A stretch of DNA of 59,427 bases, taken from positions 1 through 59,427 of the forward strand of contig NZ_CALUYG010000013.1 of the NCBI RefSeq assembly GCF_944324935.1, read 5' to 3'. A model generated the notes under the pieces. That model did not search any database and was not told the origin of the DNA. It was given only the letters and a program-made list of their open reading frames with translations. Source of the DNA: an uncultured Desulfovibrio sp. Its GTDB lineage: Bacteria > Desulfobacterota > Desulfovibrionia > Desulfovibrionales > Desulfovibrionaceae. Of the stretch, positions 9,278-18,088 are shown piece after piece. Position 1 is the first letter of the stretch. Each line of letters starts with the position of its first letter. A program made the position numbers and the translations under genes.

Positions 9278-10078
9278 ATGTTGCAGCCTCCGAACATCCT
9301 CACCATCGCCGGATCGGACTCCGGCGGCGGGGCCGGCATCCAGGCCGACCTCAAGACCATCATGGCCCTCGGCGGCTACGGCATGAGCGTCATCACCGCA
9401 CTGACGGCCCAGAACGGACTGGGCGTGCGGGGCATCCATGCGCCGGAGCCGGAATTCGCCGTGCTCCAGCTGCGTACCGTGCTCGAGGGCTTTCCCGTCG
9501 CGGCGGCCAAGACGGGCATGCTTTTTTCGGCGGGCATCATCCGTGCTCTGGCGGCGGAGCTGCGCAAGGTCGCCTTCCCGCTGGTGGTGGACCCCGTTTC
9601 CATCAGTCAGAGCGGCAGCCCACTCCTGCAGGAAGACGCCATTGCCGCCCTGAAGGAAGAAATGATCCCCCTGAGCAGCCTGCTCACGCCCAACCGGCCC
9701 GAAGCCGAGGCCCTGACCGGCCTGAGCATCCGCTCCATCGAAGACGCCTTTGCCGCCGCGGAACGACTCATCGGCATGGGAGCGAAGGCGGTCCTCGTCA
9801 AGGGCGGTCACATGGAAAGCTCCGTCGTGGTGACGGACTGCCTGCTCGTCAGGGGCGAAGCGCCCAAAACGCTGCCGCAACCCAGGGTGGAGACCGAAAA
9901 CAATCACGGGACCGGCTGCACCCTGTCGGCCGCCATCGCGACGGGGCTGGGCAAGGGCGAACCGCTGCCGGTAGCCGTGAAGCACGCGCAAGAGTATCTC
10001 AATCTGGCGCTGCGCAAGAGCTATGCGCCCGGCAAGGGGTGCGGGCCGGTCAATCACGCGGCCCCGTTCGCGGGCTGA
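9278..10078 (+). CDS. thiD: hydroxymethylpyrimidine/phosphomethylpyrimidine kinase
   Basis: 266 residues, the standard ThiD length. It phosphorylates HMP and HMP-phosphate to HMP-pyrophosphate in thiamine synthesis. The N-terminal signature [18 protein letters not shown] (residues 6-23), VAAAKTGML near 75, [10 protein letters not shown] near 106 and the C-terminal anion-hole motif [14 protein letters not shown] near 208 mark the ribokinase-fold family. The start ATG at 9278 has AAGGAG 8 bases upstream; frame extension to 9173 has no ribosome site. No thiamine riboswitch is apparent and no other thi gene is near, so it may mainly serve salvage. Confidence 0.93.
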   Translation: MLQPPNILTIAGSDSGGGAGIQADLKTIMALGGYGMSVITALTAQNGLGVRGIHAPEPEFAVLQLRTVLEGFPVAAAKTGMLFSAGIIRALAAELRKVAFPLVVDPVSISQSGSPLLQEDAIAALKEEMIPLSSLLTPNRPEAEALTGLSIRSIEDAFAAAERLIGMGAKAVLVKGGHMESSVVVTDCLLVRGEAPKTLPQPRVETENNHGTGCTLSAAIATGLGKGEPLPVAVKHAQEYLNLALRKSYAPGKGCGPVNHAAPFAG

Positions 10079-10211
10079 CGGAAGCGGAGGCCGTCGCGTC
10101 AGGCTTCCGGCGGCAGTGCCGCGCGGGGAGGCGCGGCGCGGGAGAGGTGTTTTTGCACGCATTTTGCAAAGGGTATGGACGTGCTTTGATACCGTCAAAA
10201 AGAAGGCGCCC

Positions 10212-10649
10212 ATGCCCTTTCATTTCAGCATGCAAAAGGTGCTCGACTACCGCGAGCAACTGGAAGAAGAGGCCAAGGTCAGGCTGGCCAGGGCCGAACA
10301 GCAGCGTAACGAGCTGCGTTCCCGGCTGGAGATCATCCGTAAGGATCTGATGGAGCAGGAAGAGCGTCTGTACACCCGGCCGCCGAGCGGGGCCGGGGAG
10401 CGCTGGCTGTTGGAGCATTTTGTCAGAGGGCTCAAGGCTGACATGGCCGCTACGGCGGTGCAGCTTCGCGCGGCGGAAACCATGGTGGAAGAATCGCGCC
10501 GGATTCTGGCGCAACGGGCTATGGATCGCAAGATCCTCGACAAGCTCAAGGAACGCCAGAAACAACATTATATGCACGATGAGCGTATGAAGGAGCAGCG
10601 CTTCAATGACGAAATCGCCACACTCCGTTACAAGGCTCCGACTTTTTAA
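10212..10649 (+). CDS. fliJ: flagellar FliJ protein
   Basis: 145 residues, almost all coiled coil. It begins MPFHFSMQKVLDYREQLEEE, the typical FliJ opening, followed by long Glu/Arg-rich heptads. FliJ is the central stalk-like component of the flagellar type III export ATPase and escorts chaperones. AGAAGG precedes the ATG at 10212; codons further upstream in the same frame give no family-like sequence. The last 44 bases overlap the motE-like gene, indicating coupling. No other flagellar export gene lies in the window, so this pair is detached from the main flagellar cluster or lies at its edge. Confidence 0.85.
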   Translation: MPFHFSMQKVLDYREQLEEEAKVRLARAEQQRNELRSRLEIIRKDLMEQEERLYTRPPSGAGERWLLEHFVRGLKADMAATAVQLRAAETMVEESRRILAQRAMDRKILDKLKERQKQHYMHDERMKEQRFNDEIATLRYKAPTF

Positions 10650-11832
10650 GCTGTACCGCCTGCTGGCGCTTTTGTGCGTCTTCAAGCTCTGCCTCTTCGG
10701 CGCGCTGCTGCTGGATGTGGACTGGAGCAGGGTCCACAGGGACGTCAGGGACATCGCCAGGGAAGATGTCCGTCTGGAGGATGATGCCGACGTGAAAGCG
10801 ATGACCGCTTCCCTTGAGGCGACGGATACGGCCGTGGCGTCGGAGGATGCCGTGCCGAAGGCGCTGGCGTCGGCCAGGAGCAAAGCGGAGGAAACCGCCG
10901 AAGGCGCTCCGGAAAAGGGCAGGGAACCGCAAGGGGCGGAAGCCGCCCGGCTGGCGGCGGAAGCCCGGCCCGCGCCGCGTCCGGCGACCATAGCCTCCGG
11001 TCTGGACGACAGCGTGGTCATGCCCGGGGGATCGGCGGCCAGTGCGGACGCCGGCGCGCCCGCCGCGGACGGCCCCTTTGTCCGCGCGCCGAAGCTTGCC
11101 GAACCGCCCCTGCTGGAAGCCGGCCTCGCCCGGAACGCCCGCCCGCGTGAAGAAGGCATCATGGACATGCTGGGGCTGAGCAATCTGCCCATCCCCCACC
11201 TTGGCAGCGTCAAGGCCGCGCATGCGGCGGCGCAGGATATGCCCGTGCCCGCGGTGGCGGATCGTGTGGGCAACACCTCCTTTGCTCCCGCCGCCCAGCA
11301 GAATGCCACCGTCATGCCGGGCGCGCCGGCCATCCCGTCCAATATCCCCCGGGGTGAGGACATCGCCTCCGGCAGAGCCGCCCGGCAGCCCGGCGCAGGC
11401 AACCTGCCGGAGCTGCCCGAGCGCACGTCGGATATCGCCAGGGCCCCGGCGCCGGCCATCCAGCCCATGACCCTGCCGGATGACCCCAATGAAAAAGCCC
11501 AGGATCTGGCCCGCCAGGAACAGGATATGCTGGTGCTCCGTCAGCAGATGGATCAGCGTCTCAAGGAGCTTGAGGGCGCCGAAAAGCGCATGCAGGAGCT
11601 GATACGGGATGCCCGTACCCTTGAGGATCAGAAAGTCCGCTCCCTTATCCAGATGTACGCCAACATGAAGCCCCGCGTGGCCGCCAAGGCGCTGGAAAAC
11701 ATGGATGAGCGCGTGGCCGTGCGCATCCTTTCCGGCATGGCCCCCAAGCAGTCCGGCGAGATCCTGACCTACACCAACCCTGAAAAGACGGCCAAGTTCA
11801 CCGAGATTATCACGCGCATGAGGACGCCCTAA
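10606..11832 (+). CDS. motE: MotE-type flagellar motility protein
   Basis: 408 residues: a short cytoplasmic N-terminus, one membrane span (about 14-36), a long low-complexity Ala/Pro/Glu-rich region (45-290), a coiled coil (about 298-340, QEQDMLVLRQQMDQRLKELE) and a C-terminal MgtE-N/FliG-like domain (about 345-408, with MKPRVAAKALENMDERVAVR). This arrangement matches MotE, which is needed for stator function in related bacteria. The disordered region makes it longer than most homologues. The 44-base overlap with fliJ supports a flagellar role. Confidence is high for the domain and moderate for the name. Confidence 0.75.
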   Translation: MTKSPHSVTRLRLFKLYRLLALLCVFKLCLFGALLLDVDWSRVHRDVRDIAREDVRLEDDADVKAMTASLEATDTAVASEDAVPKALASARSKAEETAEGAPEKGREPQGAEAARLAAEARPAPRPATIASGLDDSVVMPGGSAASADAGAPAADGPFVRAPKLAEPPLLEAGLARNARPREEGIMDMLGLSNLPIPHLGSVKAAHAAAQDMPVPAVADRVGNTSFAPAAQQNATVMPGAPAIPSNIPRGEDIASGRAARQPGAGNLPELPERTSDIARAPAPAIQPMTLPDDPNEKAQDLARQEQDMLVLRQQMDQRLKELEGAEKRMQELIRDARTLEDQKVRSLIQMYANMKPRVAAKALENMDERVAVRILSGMAPKQSGEILTYTNPEKTAKFTEIITRMRTP

Positions 11833-11834
11833 CG

Positions 11835-12674
11835 ATGCGCCTGCGGCTTCTGCTGGCGTATGACGGCAGTCGCTACAGCGGATGGCAGATCCAGGAGGCG
11901 GCCAAGGCCCCGCTCACCATTCAGGGAGAAGGTGAGAAGGCCCTTGGCCGCCTCTGCGCCTGTCCGGTGCGGCTGTTCGGCTCTGGCAGGACGGATGCGG
12001 GCGTCCATGCCCACGGGCAGGTGGCGCATGCGGACGTGCCGGACAGCCGGGCCGGGCTGCCGTGGCGGCATGCCCTCAATTGTCTTTTGCCGCCGGATAT
12101 CCGCGTGCTGGCGGCAGAGGCGGCGCATCCGCGCTTCCATGCCCGGCTGGATGCCCTGCACAAGACCTATGTCTACGATTTCTGGCAGGACAGGGCCTTC
12201 GTGCCGCCGCGCCTTGCCCCCTATGTCTGGGCCTGCGGGCCCCTGGCCCTGCCGCCCATGCGCGAGGCCCTGCACCATCTGCTCGGCGAACATGATTTTG
12301 CCAGCCTGCAAAATGCCGGCACGCCCGTGGAAGGAACCGTGCGGCGCATCCTTGATGCGGAGCTGACGGAATGCCCCGCCGAAGAGTTCCTGCCGCCGCA
12401 TCTGCCGCGTCTGCGCCTGCGCATCACGGCCAACGGTTTTCTTAAACAGATGGTCAGGAACATCGCCGGTCTGCTGGTGGCCTGCGGGACGGGCAGACTT
12501 GCGCCCGAGGCCATCCCCGGCCTGCTGGCCGCCGGCGACAGGCAGGCGCTGCCCACGCCCACGGCGCCGCCTCAGGGGCTGGCTCTGGCACGCGTGGTCT
12601 ACCCGGAAGCCCTGCCTGTCCAGAACGCCTCGGGATCGTCGGAGGCCCCGGAGGCGTCTTTCACGGCGGACTGA
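11835..12674 (+). CDS. truA: tRNA pseudouridine(38-40) synthase
   Basis: 279 residues of the TruA family, which converts U38-U40 of the tRNA anticodon arm to pseudouridine. The catalytic Asp lies in SGRTDAGVHA (about residues 51-60). LAYDGSRYSGWQ at the N-terminus, LHKTYVYDF near 109 and FLKQMVRNIAGLL near 203 are all family signatures. It begins 2 bases after the motE stop. A C-terminal Ser/Glu-rich tail of about 15 residues is extra. The terminator at 12693 ends this transcript. Confidence 0.95.
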   Translation: MRLRLLLAYDGSRYSGWQIQEAAKAPLTIQGEGEKALGRLCACPVRLFGSGRTDAGVHAHGQVAHADVPDSRAGLPWRHALNCLLPPDIRVLAAEAAHPRFHARLDALHKTYVYDFWQDRAFVPPRLAPYVWACGPLALPPMREALHHLLGEHDFASLQNAGTPVEGTVRRILDAELTECPAEEFLPPHLPRLRLRITANGFLKQMVRNIAGLLVACGTGRLAPEAIPGLLAAGDRQALPTPTAPPQGLALARVVYPEALPVQNASGSSEAPEASFTAD

Positions 12675-12692
12675 CGTTCGCTGGCCTTAGCG

Positions 12693-12713
12693 GAGACCGT
12701 CGCGGTCTTTTTG
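12693..12713 (+). terminator. short terminator after truA
   Basis: AGACCG, loop TCG, CGGTCT, then TTTTG: a small stem with a U-run 19 bases after the truA stop. Confidence 0.6.
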
Positions 12714-12911
12714 TTCTGTACTGCCGGCGGGCGGCCTGTCGTCGCCTCCCTCTGGTCGTGCAGGGGGCCCCGGCGGCGACGCGCGGCGTCGTGATGAAGC
12801 TGCCGTGTGTCGCGCCGCTTCACGTCGGACGGTGTATCGAAGATGCCACGGCAGACGTGCGGGGCGGGAAAAGGGCGGCGGAAAAGATGTACGGGGGAAG
12901 GCCCCAAACGG

Positions 12912-13050
12912 AAAAAACCCCGCTGAAGCGGGGTTTTCCGATGTGTTGGGCCGTGTGATGGGAGGGAAACCCAGCTCCGCCAATCGGAGCCCACATCAAG
13001 ACTTGGGAGCGGCGTTATCACTCCATGAGAAAAACCTAACCAAAAATTTT
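12912..13050 (-). ncRNA. candidate structured RNA with its own terminator
   Basis: A stretch with no believable gene folds well when read on the minus strand. GGTTTTTC (13036-13029) can pair with GGAAAACC (12939-12932). Inside that, GATGTG (12997-12992) pairs with CACATC (12945-12940), and an apical hairpin CTCCG/CGGAG lies at 12974-12990. The 3' end is a strong terminator (GGGGCGAAGTCGCCCC-like stem at 12914-12937, six Ts on the minus strand). The terminal pairing and the terminator stem exclude each other, as in an attenuator. However, truA downstream is on the other strand, so a free small RNA is more likely. Class not recognised; orientation inferred from the longer T-run. Confidence 0.4.
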
Positions 13051-13171
13051 TTTTTTGGCAAGGGAAAAAGAACAGACAGCATGTGCGTCCGTGCTCCGGC
13101 ATTCTCGCGTACCGGGATCATGCTGTCCGAACACCCGATGTTTCGGACAGCATGTCTGCATTTTCGGCATG

Positions 13172-13606
13172 TCAGATGATGGCTTCGCCCATGCGCCCTT
13201 CTTCTTGCAAGGTGCGGAAGCGCTGTTGCAGCATGAGCGGCAGGCCGTCCCGGTCATTGGGATCGTACTCGAACATGACCGCCGTGCCGTAGCAGGAGAA
13301 ATATTTGCTGCCGTCAGGATGGAAGGCCACGTTCTCGCTATAACCGACGATAGCCTGCGCCCCCTTGTTCATGGCCCGGCACGCCATGCCGAAAAAGGCT
13401 TCTTCCGAATCGAATCCCCGGCAGCAGACAAGACCGAGCACCTTGGCGATGCGGCGACCTTCCACATCGTCCGTCGTCACCACGGGAAAGCGTCCAGCCA
13501 TGAAGATCTCGCGCGCCCGATCCGTCATTTCGCCCATTTTGCGATGCTGCTTTCGTTCAGCCTTGCGGGCCTTCTTCTCACTATTGCCACCAAGCAGAAA
13601 AAACAT
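13172..13606 (-). CDS. YbjQ/UPF0145-like domain protein
   Basis: 144 residues from the ATG at 13606, preceded by GAGGTG; a GTG at 13612 is possible but less well placed. A lysine/arginine-rich N-terminus (about 35 residues, amphipathic) leads into a domain with VVTTDDVEGRRIAKVLGLV (residues 42-60), AQAIVGYSENV near 85 and a final YFSCYGTAVMFE beta hairpin. This resembles the YbjQ putative heavy-metal-binding family, which forms ring-like pentamers; the link is by motif order only. The gene is monocistronic. Function in the cell unknown. Confidence 0.6.
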   Translation of the reverse strand: MFFLLGGNSEKKARKAERKQHRKMGEMTDRAREIFMAGRFPVVTTDDVEGRRIAKVLGLVCCRGFDSEEAFFGMACRAMNKGAQAIVGYSENVAFHPDGSKYFSCYGTAVMFEYDPNDRDGLPLMLQQRFRTLQEEGRMGEAII

Positions 13607-13989
13607 GGACACCTCCCTCGGCTACCTGCTGTATGCCAGTGTGATGTCATGCCATATGCAATATGAGGGCCATTTGTGATAATTCATAGAAAACAAAGTA
13701 GTTACAGGTGTCGTGGCTGGTTCCGCCAAAAGGATGACAGCCCGTGACGGCCTCGTTTCGCCGTGAAAGGGCCTCCCGGCGGCCCGCGGGCGCGCAGCCA
13801 AAGGGGCAGCCGTCAAAAGGCTGCCAGTCAGGGGACGGCCGGGGGACGGCTAGGGCACGTCAGGAGCCGGATAGGGCGGATGCCGGCGGCAGGACGCCGG
13901 AAAACGCGGGATCGTCCGTATGGGCCTGCCGGCGGCCGGGCGTCTCCCGGCAGGGACGCCGTGCGGCCAGGGGGATGATCATCCCGGTT
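13607..13989. other. 383-base gap; holds a 14-bp palindrome next to the MFS stop
   Basis: The left part (13640-13715) is unusually AT-rich for this chromosome and should hold the promoter of the YbjQ-like gene. The right part is GC-rich without a gene. GGGATGATCATCCC, a perfect palindrome at 13972-13985, sits 4 bases past the stop of the MFS gene; it could be an RNA-end hairpin but has no T-run. Confidence 0.4.
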
Positions 13990-15255
13990 CTAGCGTTCCC
14001 AGGCACGCAGGCGCGTACGCTTGTCCTTGTGTTCCCACCAGGCCAGGCGCAGCCTGTCGAGGATCATGCTGGCGCCGCAGGCGGCGATGAGCACCGCCGC
14101 CGTACTGAACACGCCCCGGTAGCCCCAGCCCGCGTTGACGACCGCCCCGCCCAGCAGGGGGCCGATCATGCCGCTGGCGTCGAAGGTCAGCATCATGACG
14201 TTGGAATTGATGGAGCGGGTCTCCGGGGTGGAGCGGTCATAGACGGTGGCCGCCAGCAGGGGATAGAGCAGGCCCAGGCTGATGCCGTAGAAGCAGGCGC
14301 AGGGGATGAACAGACTGCGCGGGGCCCAGGCCAGGCCCAGCAGGCAGCAGACGAGCGTCAGCGCACAGATGGGCACGACCCGGTAGCGGGGCAGGGTGTC
14401 CAGCAGATGCCCGCCGAACAGACGGATGAGAATCATGGTGATGGTATAGGTCAGGAAGAACCATTCCGGGCGCGCGCCCGTCTCCACGCACAATCCCTTG
14501 ATGAAGTAGATGGCCAGGCTCACCATGATGCTGAAGGTGAGGCAGCCGAGGTAGATGAACGCCAGTCCCGAGTGGCTGGCCGCATGGATGAGCTTGCGGG
14601 CCGTGAGCTGTTCGGCCTCCGCGGGGGGGATCTCCGAGGCCCGCAGCTTGGGGGCCAGCGGCAGCAGCATGCAGAGTGCGGGGATGCCCAGCATGGCCGT
14701 GGCGGCAAAGAGATAGGGTTCGCCGCCCAGCAGAGGGAGGATGCGTTCGCCCACGGCGGGGATGATGGAATACGGCAAAAGCGTGGTCAGGGAAAAGAGG
14801 GCGAAGCCCCGGGCACTCTGCCCCCTGGGGATGCAGCTCACCATGACGGCCACCACGCAGCAGGAATAGACGGCCAGGGAAATGCCCTGCACGATGCGCA
14901 GCGTCCAGACCATGCCGACCACATGTTCCCTGGGAACCAGCGGATAGGCCAGCATGACGCAGCTTGAAAGGATGATGGTGCAGAGCAGCGGGGGCAGCTT
15001 GTTACGCTTGAGAAAAACCACGCTGGCCACCGGCCGGAACAGCAGCACCATGGCCGCCAGACTGGCCAGCAGGATGCCGCGCCAGTTGGGGCTGACGGCA
15101 AGGCCTTCCAGCCATTGCTCGAAGCAGTAGAAGACGGCAAGATAGCTGTTGCAGCACATGGACATGCAGAACAGCAGGATAAAGTCCCGGCTGAGCAGTT
15201 TTTCCTGGGGCTGCTGGCCTGAGAAGTCGCGAGGGCGGTTCGGGCGAAAGGGCAT
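13990..15255 (-). CDS. MFS transporter
   Basis: 421 residues with about 12 predicted membrane spans in two halves separated by a polar loop near residue 190-215. AGAGG lies upstream of the ATG at 15255; the longer frame upstream lacks a ribosome site. Visible features include WRGILLASLAAMVLLFRP in span 2 and the motif-A-like LFGGHLLDTLPRYR between spans 8 and 9. It is probably a proton-coupled exporter or importer of a small molecule; substrate not deducible. It stands alone, divergent from the SEC-C protein gene. Confidence 0.82.
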   Translation of the reverse strand: MPFRPNRPRDFSGQQPQEKLLSRDFILLFCMSMCCNSYLAVFYCFEQWLEGLAVSPNWRGILLASLAAMVLLFRPVASVVFLKRNKLPPLLCTIILSSCVMLAYPLVPREHVVGMVWTLRIVQGISLAVYSCCVVAVMVSCIPRGQSARGFALFSLTTLLPYSIIPAVGERILPLLGGEPYLFAATAMLGIPALCMLLPLAPKLRASEIPPAEAEQLTARKLIHAASHSGLAFIYLGCLTFSIMVSLAIYFIKGLCVETGARPEWFFLTYTITMILIRLFGGHLLDTLPRYRVVPICALTLVCCLLGLAWAPRSLFIPCACFYGISLGLLYPLLAATVYDRSTPETRSINSNVMMLTFDASGMIGPLLGGAVVNAGWGYRGVFSTAAVLIAACGASMILDRLRLAWWEHKDKRTRLRAWER

Positions 15256-15418
15256 GACTACCTCTGTCGACCGTCGGGCCCCGTGCAGGGGCGGGCGGCT
15301 GTGCGGGGCGGAGCTGCGCCCGCATGTTGGGGTGCGAAGGGGAAGATGCACCTTAGCACCGGCCGTGGACAAGGTAAAGTCCGGCGAAAGGCCCGCCCGG
15401 CGGCGAGCGGCGGAGCGC

Positions 15419-15447
15419 TTGCGGGACGGCGCGCTCTGGGCTATTAT
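15419..15447 (+). promoter_or_regulatory. sigma-70-type promoter of the SEC-C protein gene
   Basis: TTGCGG, 17 bases, TATTAT, in the 385-base divergent gap 15256-15640. Transcription would start about 185 bases before the gene, leaving a long GC-rich leader in which I see no known riboswitch. Confidence 0.5.
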
Positions 15448-15640
15448 AGACTACGGGGAGATTCTGCGGAAGCCATCCCGCCGCGTGCCTGGCGGGACTT
15501 CCCACGGCAGAGGCGAGTCCGGCGCGGCGCGACGAGCGCCGGAGAAACGCCGCGGCTTTCGTTTTCGGCGAAGGGGCGGCACGATCCGGCAGCGGGCCGC
15601 ATCGTGACGTGTTCGCCTTACCTCAGCAAAGGATACCGGC

Positions 15641-16159
<519 letters not shown>

Positions 16160-16275
16160 GGCGTTTGTCCTGACGGCGGGGCCCGGTCGTTCCAGACGGC
16201 GGGACGGGGCATGCCTCCGGTGCGGAGCCGCCCCTTGTCCGCCGTCTCGCGGGCAGGGAAGGAAGAGAGGCAGGT

Positions 16276-16632
16276 ATGGCAGGCGGCGGCAGCATCGCGT
16301 CCATCAGACGTTTCTGTCTTGAGTGTCAGGGAGATTCGCCCAGGGGTGTGCGGGAGTGCGCCGATACGGCCTGTCCCCTCTGGGCATGGCGCATGGCCGC
16401 GGCCCAGCCCGGCACGCAGGAACTGTGGCGCGGCCCGGACGCGCCGAGGCGCGCCCTGCGCGAGATCAGGCGGCAATGTCTGGCCTGTGCGGGCGGCCGG
16501 CGGGAGGTGCGTCAGTGCGCCGCCCGTGAGGCCTGTCCCCTGTGGCGCTGGCGCTTCGGCGTCCGCCCGCAGACGTACCGCGAGGTCCGGCAGCGCTTTT
16601 TCGCTCCCAGGCCCCTGAGCCTTTTCGACTGA
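16276..16632 (+). CDS. small protein with duplicated Cys module
   Basis: 118 residues built from two copies of the same unit. The first is RRFCLECQGD...VRECADTACPLWAWR (about residues 11-39), and the second is RRQCLACAGG...VRQCAAREACPLWRWR (about 66-94). Each has the spacing C-x2-C...C-x4/5-CPLW-x-WR. Single copies of this motif occur at the C-terminus of small phage and genomic-island proteins and probably bind zinc; the tandem form suggests internal duplication. Start at the ATG 16276 after GGCAGGT. No function assigned. It sits between the SEC-C protein and pgi on the same strand. Confidence 0.65.
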   Translation: MAGGGSIASIRRFCLECQGDSPRGVRECADTACPLWAWRMAAAQPGTQELWRGPDAPRRALREIRRQCLACAGGRREVRQCAAREACPLWRWRFGVRPQTYREVRQRFFAPRPLSLFD

Positions 16633-16703
16633 CGCCACCTGCCGGGAGACGGCCTGGCACGCGGCGCGCATGCGTAACGCCGTGCACAGCAGGAGATACG
16701 CAC

Positions 16704-18068
16704 ATGGCACATCATCTGGACTGGACTCATGCGGCAACCGGCCGGCTGACGGCTGCGGCCCTGCAACGGCCGCGTGCACGGGCGCGGGCCCTTGCCTCCC
16801 GGCTCGCCGGTGAGGCGGCACAGGGACGGCTCCCCTTCCTTGACCTGCCGTTCCGGCAGCGGCTGGAGCGGGAGTTGCCGCCGCTGCTGCCCCGTCTGAA
16901 GGCCAGGCGTCACATGCTCCTGCTGGGCATCGGCGGATCGGCTCTGGGCGCGCGCGCCCTGCAGCGCGCCTTTGCGCCGCAGCAGGACGAGCCGGGGCAC
17001 GACGGTCCCTGCCTCTGGATAGCCGACAACGTCTGCGAGGCCACCCTTGCGCGCTGGCTCGACCGGCTCCCTCCCGACGATACCGTCGTAGCGTGCGTGA
17101 GCAAATCCGGCGGCACCATCGAGACCGTGGCCCAGTACCTGCTGGTGCGGGACTGGCTGCGGGCCGCGCTGGGCGACGGCTGGCGGAACCACATGCTGCT
17201 TGTCACGGACGGCCGTCAGGGCTTTCTGCGCGAGGAGGCCGACCGCTTAGCGATCCCCTCTCTGGAAGTGCCGGATCATCTGGGGGGGCGCTATTCCGCT
17301 CTCTCGGCCGTGGGGCTCGTGCCGGCCGCCTTTTTGGGCATCGACTGGCGGGCCCTGCTGGACGGCGCGGCGGAAACGGGCGAAAGTCTCGTCCGGGCGG
17401 CCCATGCCGGGACGCTGGAGGCCCATCCGGCCTTTCGTCTGGCGGGCTGGGCGCACGAGCTGGAGGCCTGCGGCTACGATCAGCTTATTTTTTTCTGCTA
17501 CCTGCCGCAGTGGGCGGCCTTCGGGGCCTGGTTCGCCCAGCTCTGGGCCGAAAGCCTCGGCAAGGGGGGCACGGGCAGCCAGCCGCTGCCGGCTACCGGC
17601 GTGACGGATCAGCATTCCATCAACCAGATGTTCCTTGACGGGCCGCGCAACAAGGCCTGTCTCTTCCTGACCGGGCCGGATGTGGACGCACGCCAGGCGG
17701 ACGGCAGGGGGCCGCATTTTGCGAAGGACATACCGGAACGCTGGCAATGGCTGGCGGAGAGGCCGTTCGGCTGTCTGCTGGATGCCGAGGCGCTGGGGAC
17801 GCGCATGGCGTTGTGTCACAGCGGCCTGCCGCTGGTGCACATGGCGATGGAGAGCGCCACGCCGCGGGCCGCCGGCAACCTGATGGCCCTGCTGGAAGGG
17901 ACGACCCTGCTGACGGGCTGGCTCAACGGCATCGATCCGCTGGATCAGCCCGCGGTGGAACTGGGCAAGCGCCTGGCCAACGCCCGCCTCGGCGCGCCGG
18001 GCCTGACCGAGGAGGCGGAGGCCATGCGGGCCTTCCTGGCGCAGCAGGGCGAGCGTCAGACCTTCTGA
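16704..18068 (+). CDS. pgi: glucose-6-phosphate isomerase
   Basis: 454 residues, the compact bacterial form, interconverting glucose-6-phosphate and fructose-6-phosphate. LLGIGGSALGARAL (about residues 73-86), the phosphate-binding KSGGTIET near 134, the ESLGKGG segment near 288 and TDQHSINQMF near 302 (catalytic His) are all present. AGGAG precedes the ATG at 16704. The next gene, a histidine kinase, starts 20 bases after the stop. That is probably just co-transcription. Confidence 0.95.
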   Translation: MAHHLDWTHAATGRLTAAALQRPRARARALASRLAGEAAQGRLPFLDLPFRQRLERELPPLLPRLKARRHMLLLGIGGSALGARALQRAFAPQQDEPGHDGPCLWIADNVCEATLARWLDRLPPDDTVVACVSKSGGTIETVAQYLLVRDWLRAALGDGWRNHMLLVTDGRQGFLREEADRLAIPSLEVPDHLGGRYSALSAVGLVPAAFLGIDWRALLDGAAETGESLVRAAHAGTLEAHPAFRLAGWAHELEACGYDQLIFFCYLPQWAAFGAWFAQLWAESLGKGGTGSQPLPATGVTDQHSINQMFLDGPRNKACLFLTGPDVDARQADGRGPHFAKDIPERWQWLAERPFGCLLDAEALGTRMALCHSGLPLVHMAMESATPRAAGNLMALLEGTTLLTGWLNGIDPLDQPAVELGKRLANARLGAPGLTEEAEAMRAFLAQQGERQTF

Positions 18069-18088
18069 ACGCGGCGGAGCGGGAGCGT

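Noticed and set aside
12599-13102. Minus-strand open frame of 167 codons over the truA end and following gap
   Set aside because: It overlaps the truA 3' end and two terminators, has no ribosome site and no protein-like sequence; the region looks like RNA structure instead.
13744-14967. Long plus-strand open frame opposite the MFS gene
   Set aside because: Low-complexity His/Gly/Asp-rich translation typical of the antisense of a GC-rich gene; the minus strand has a clear 12-span transporter.
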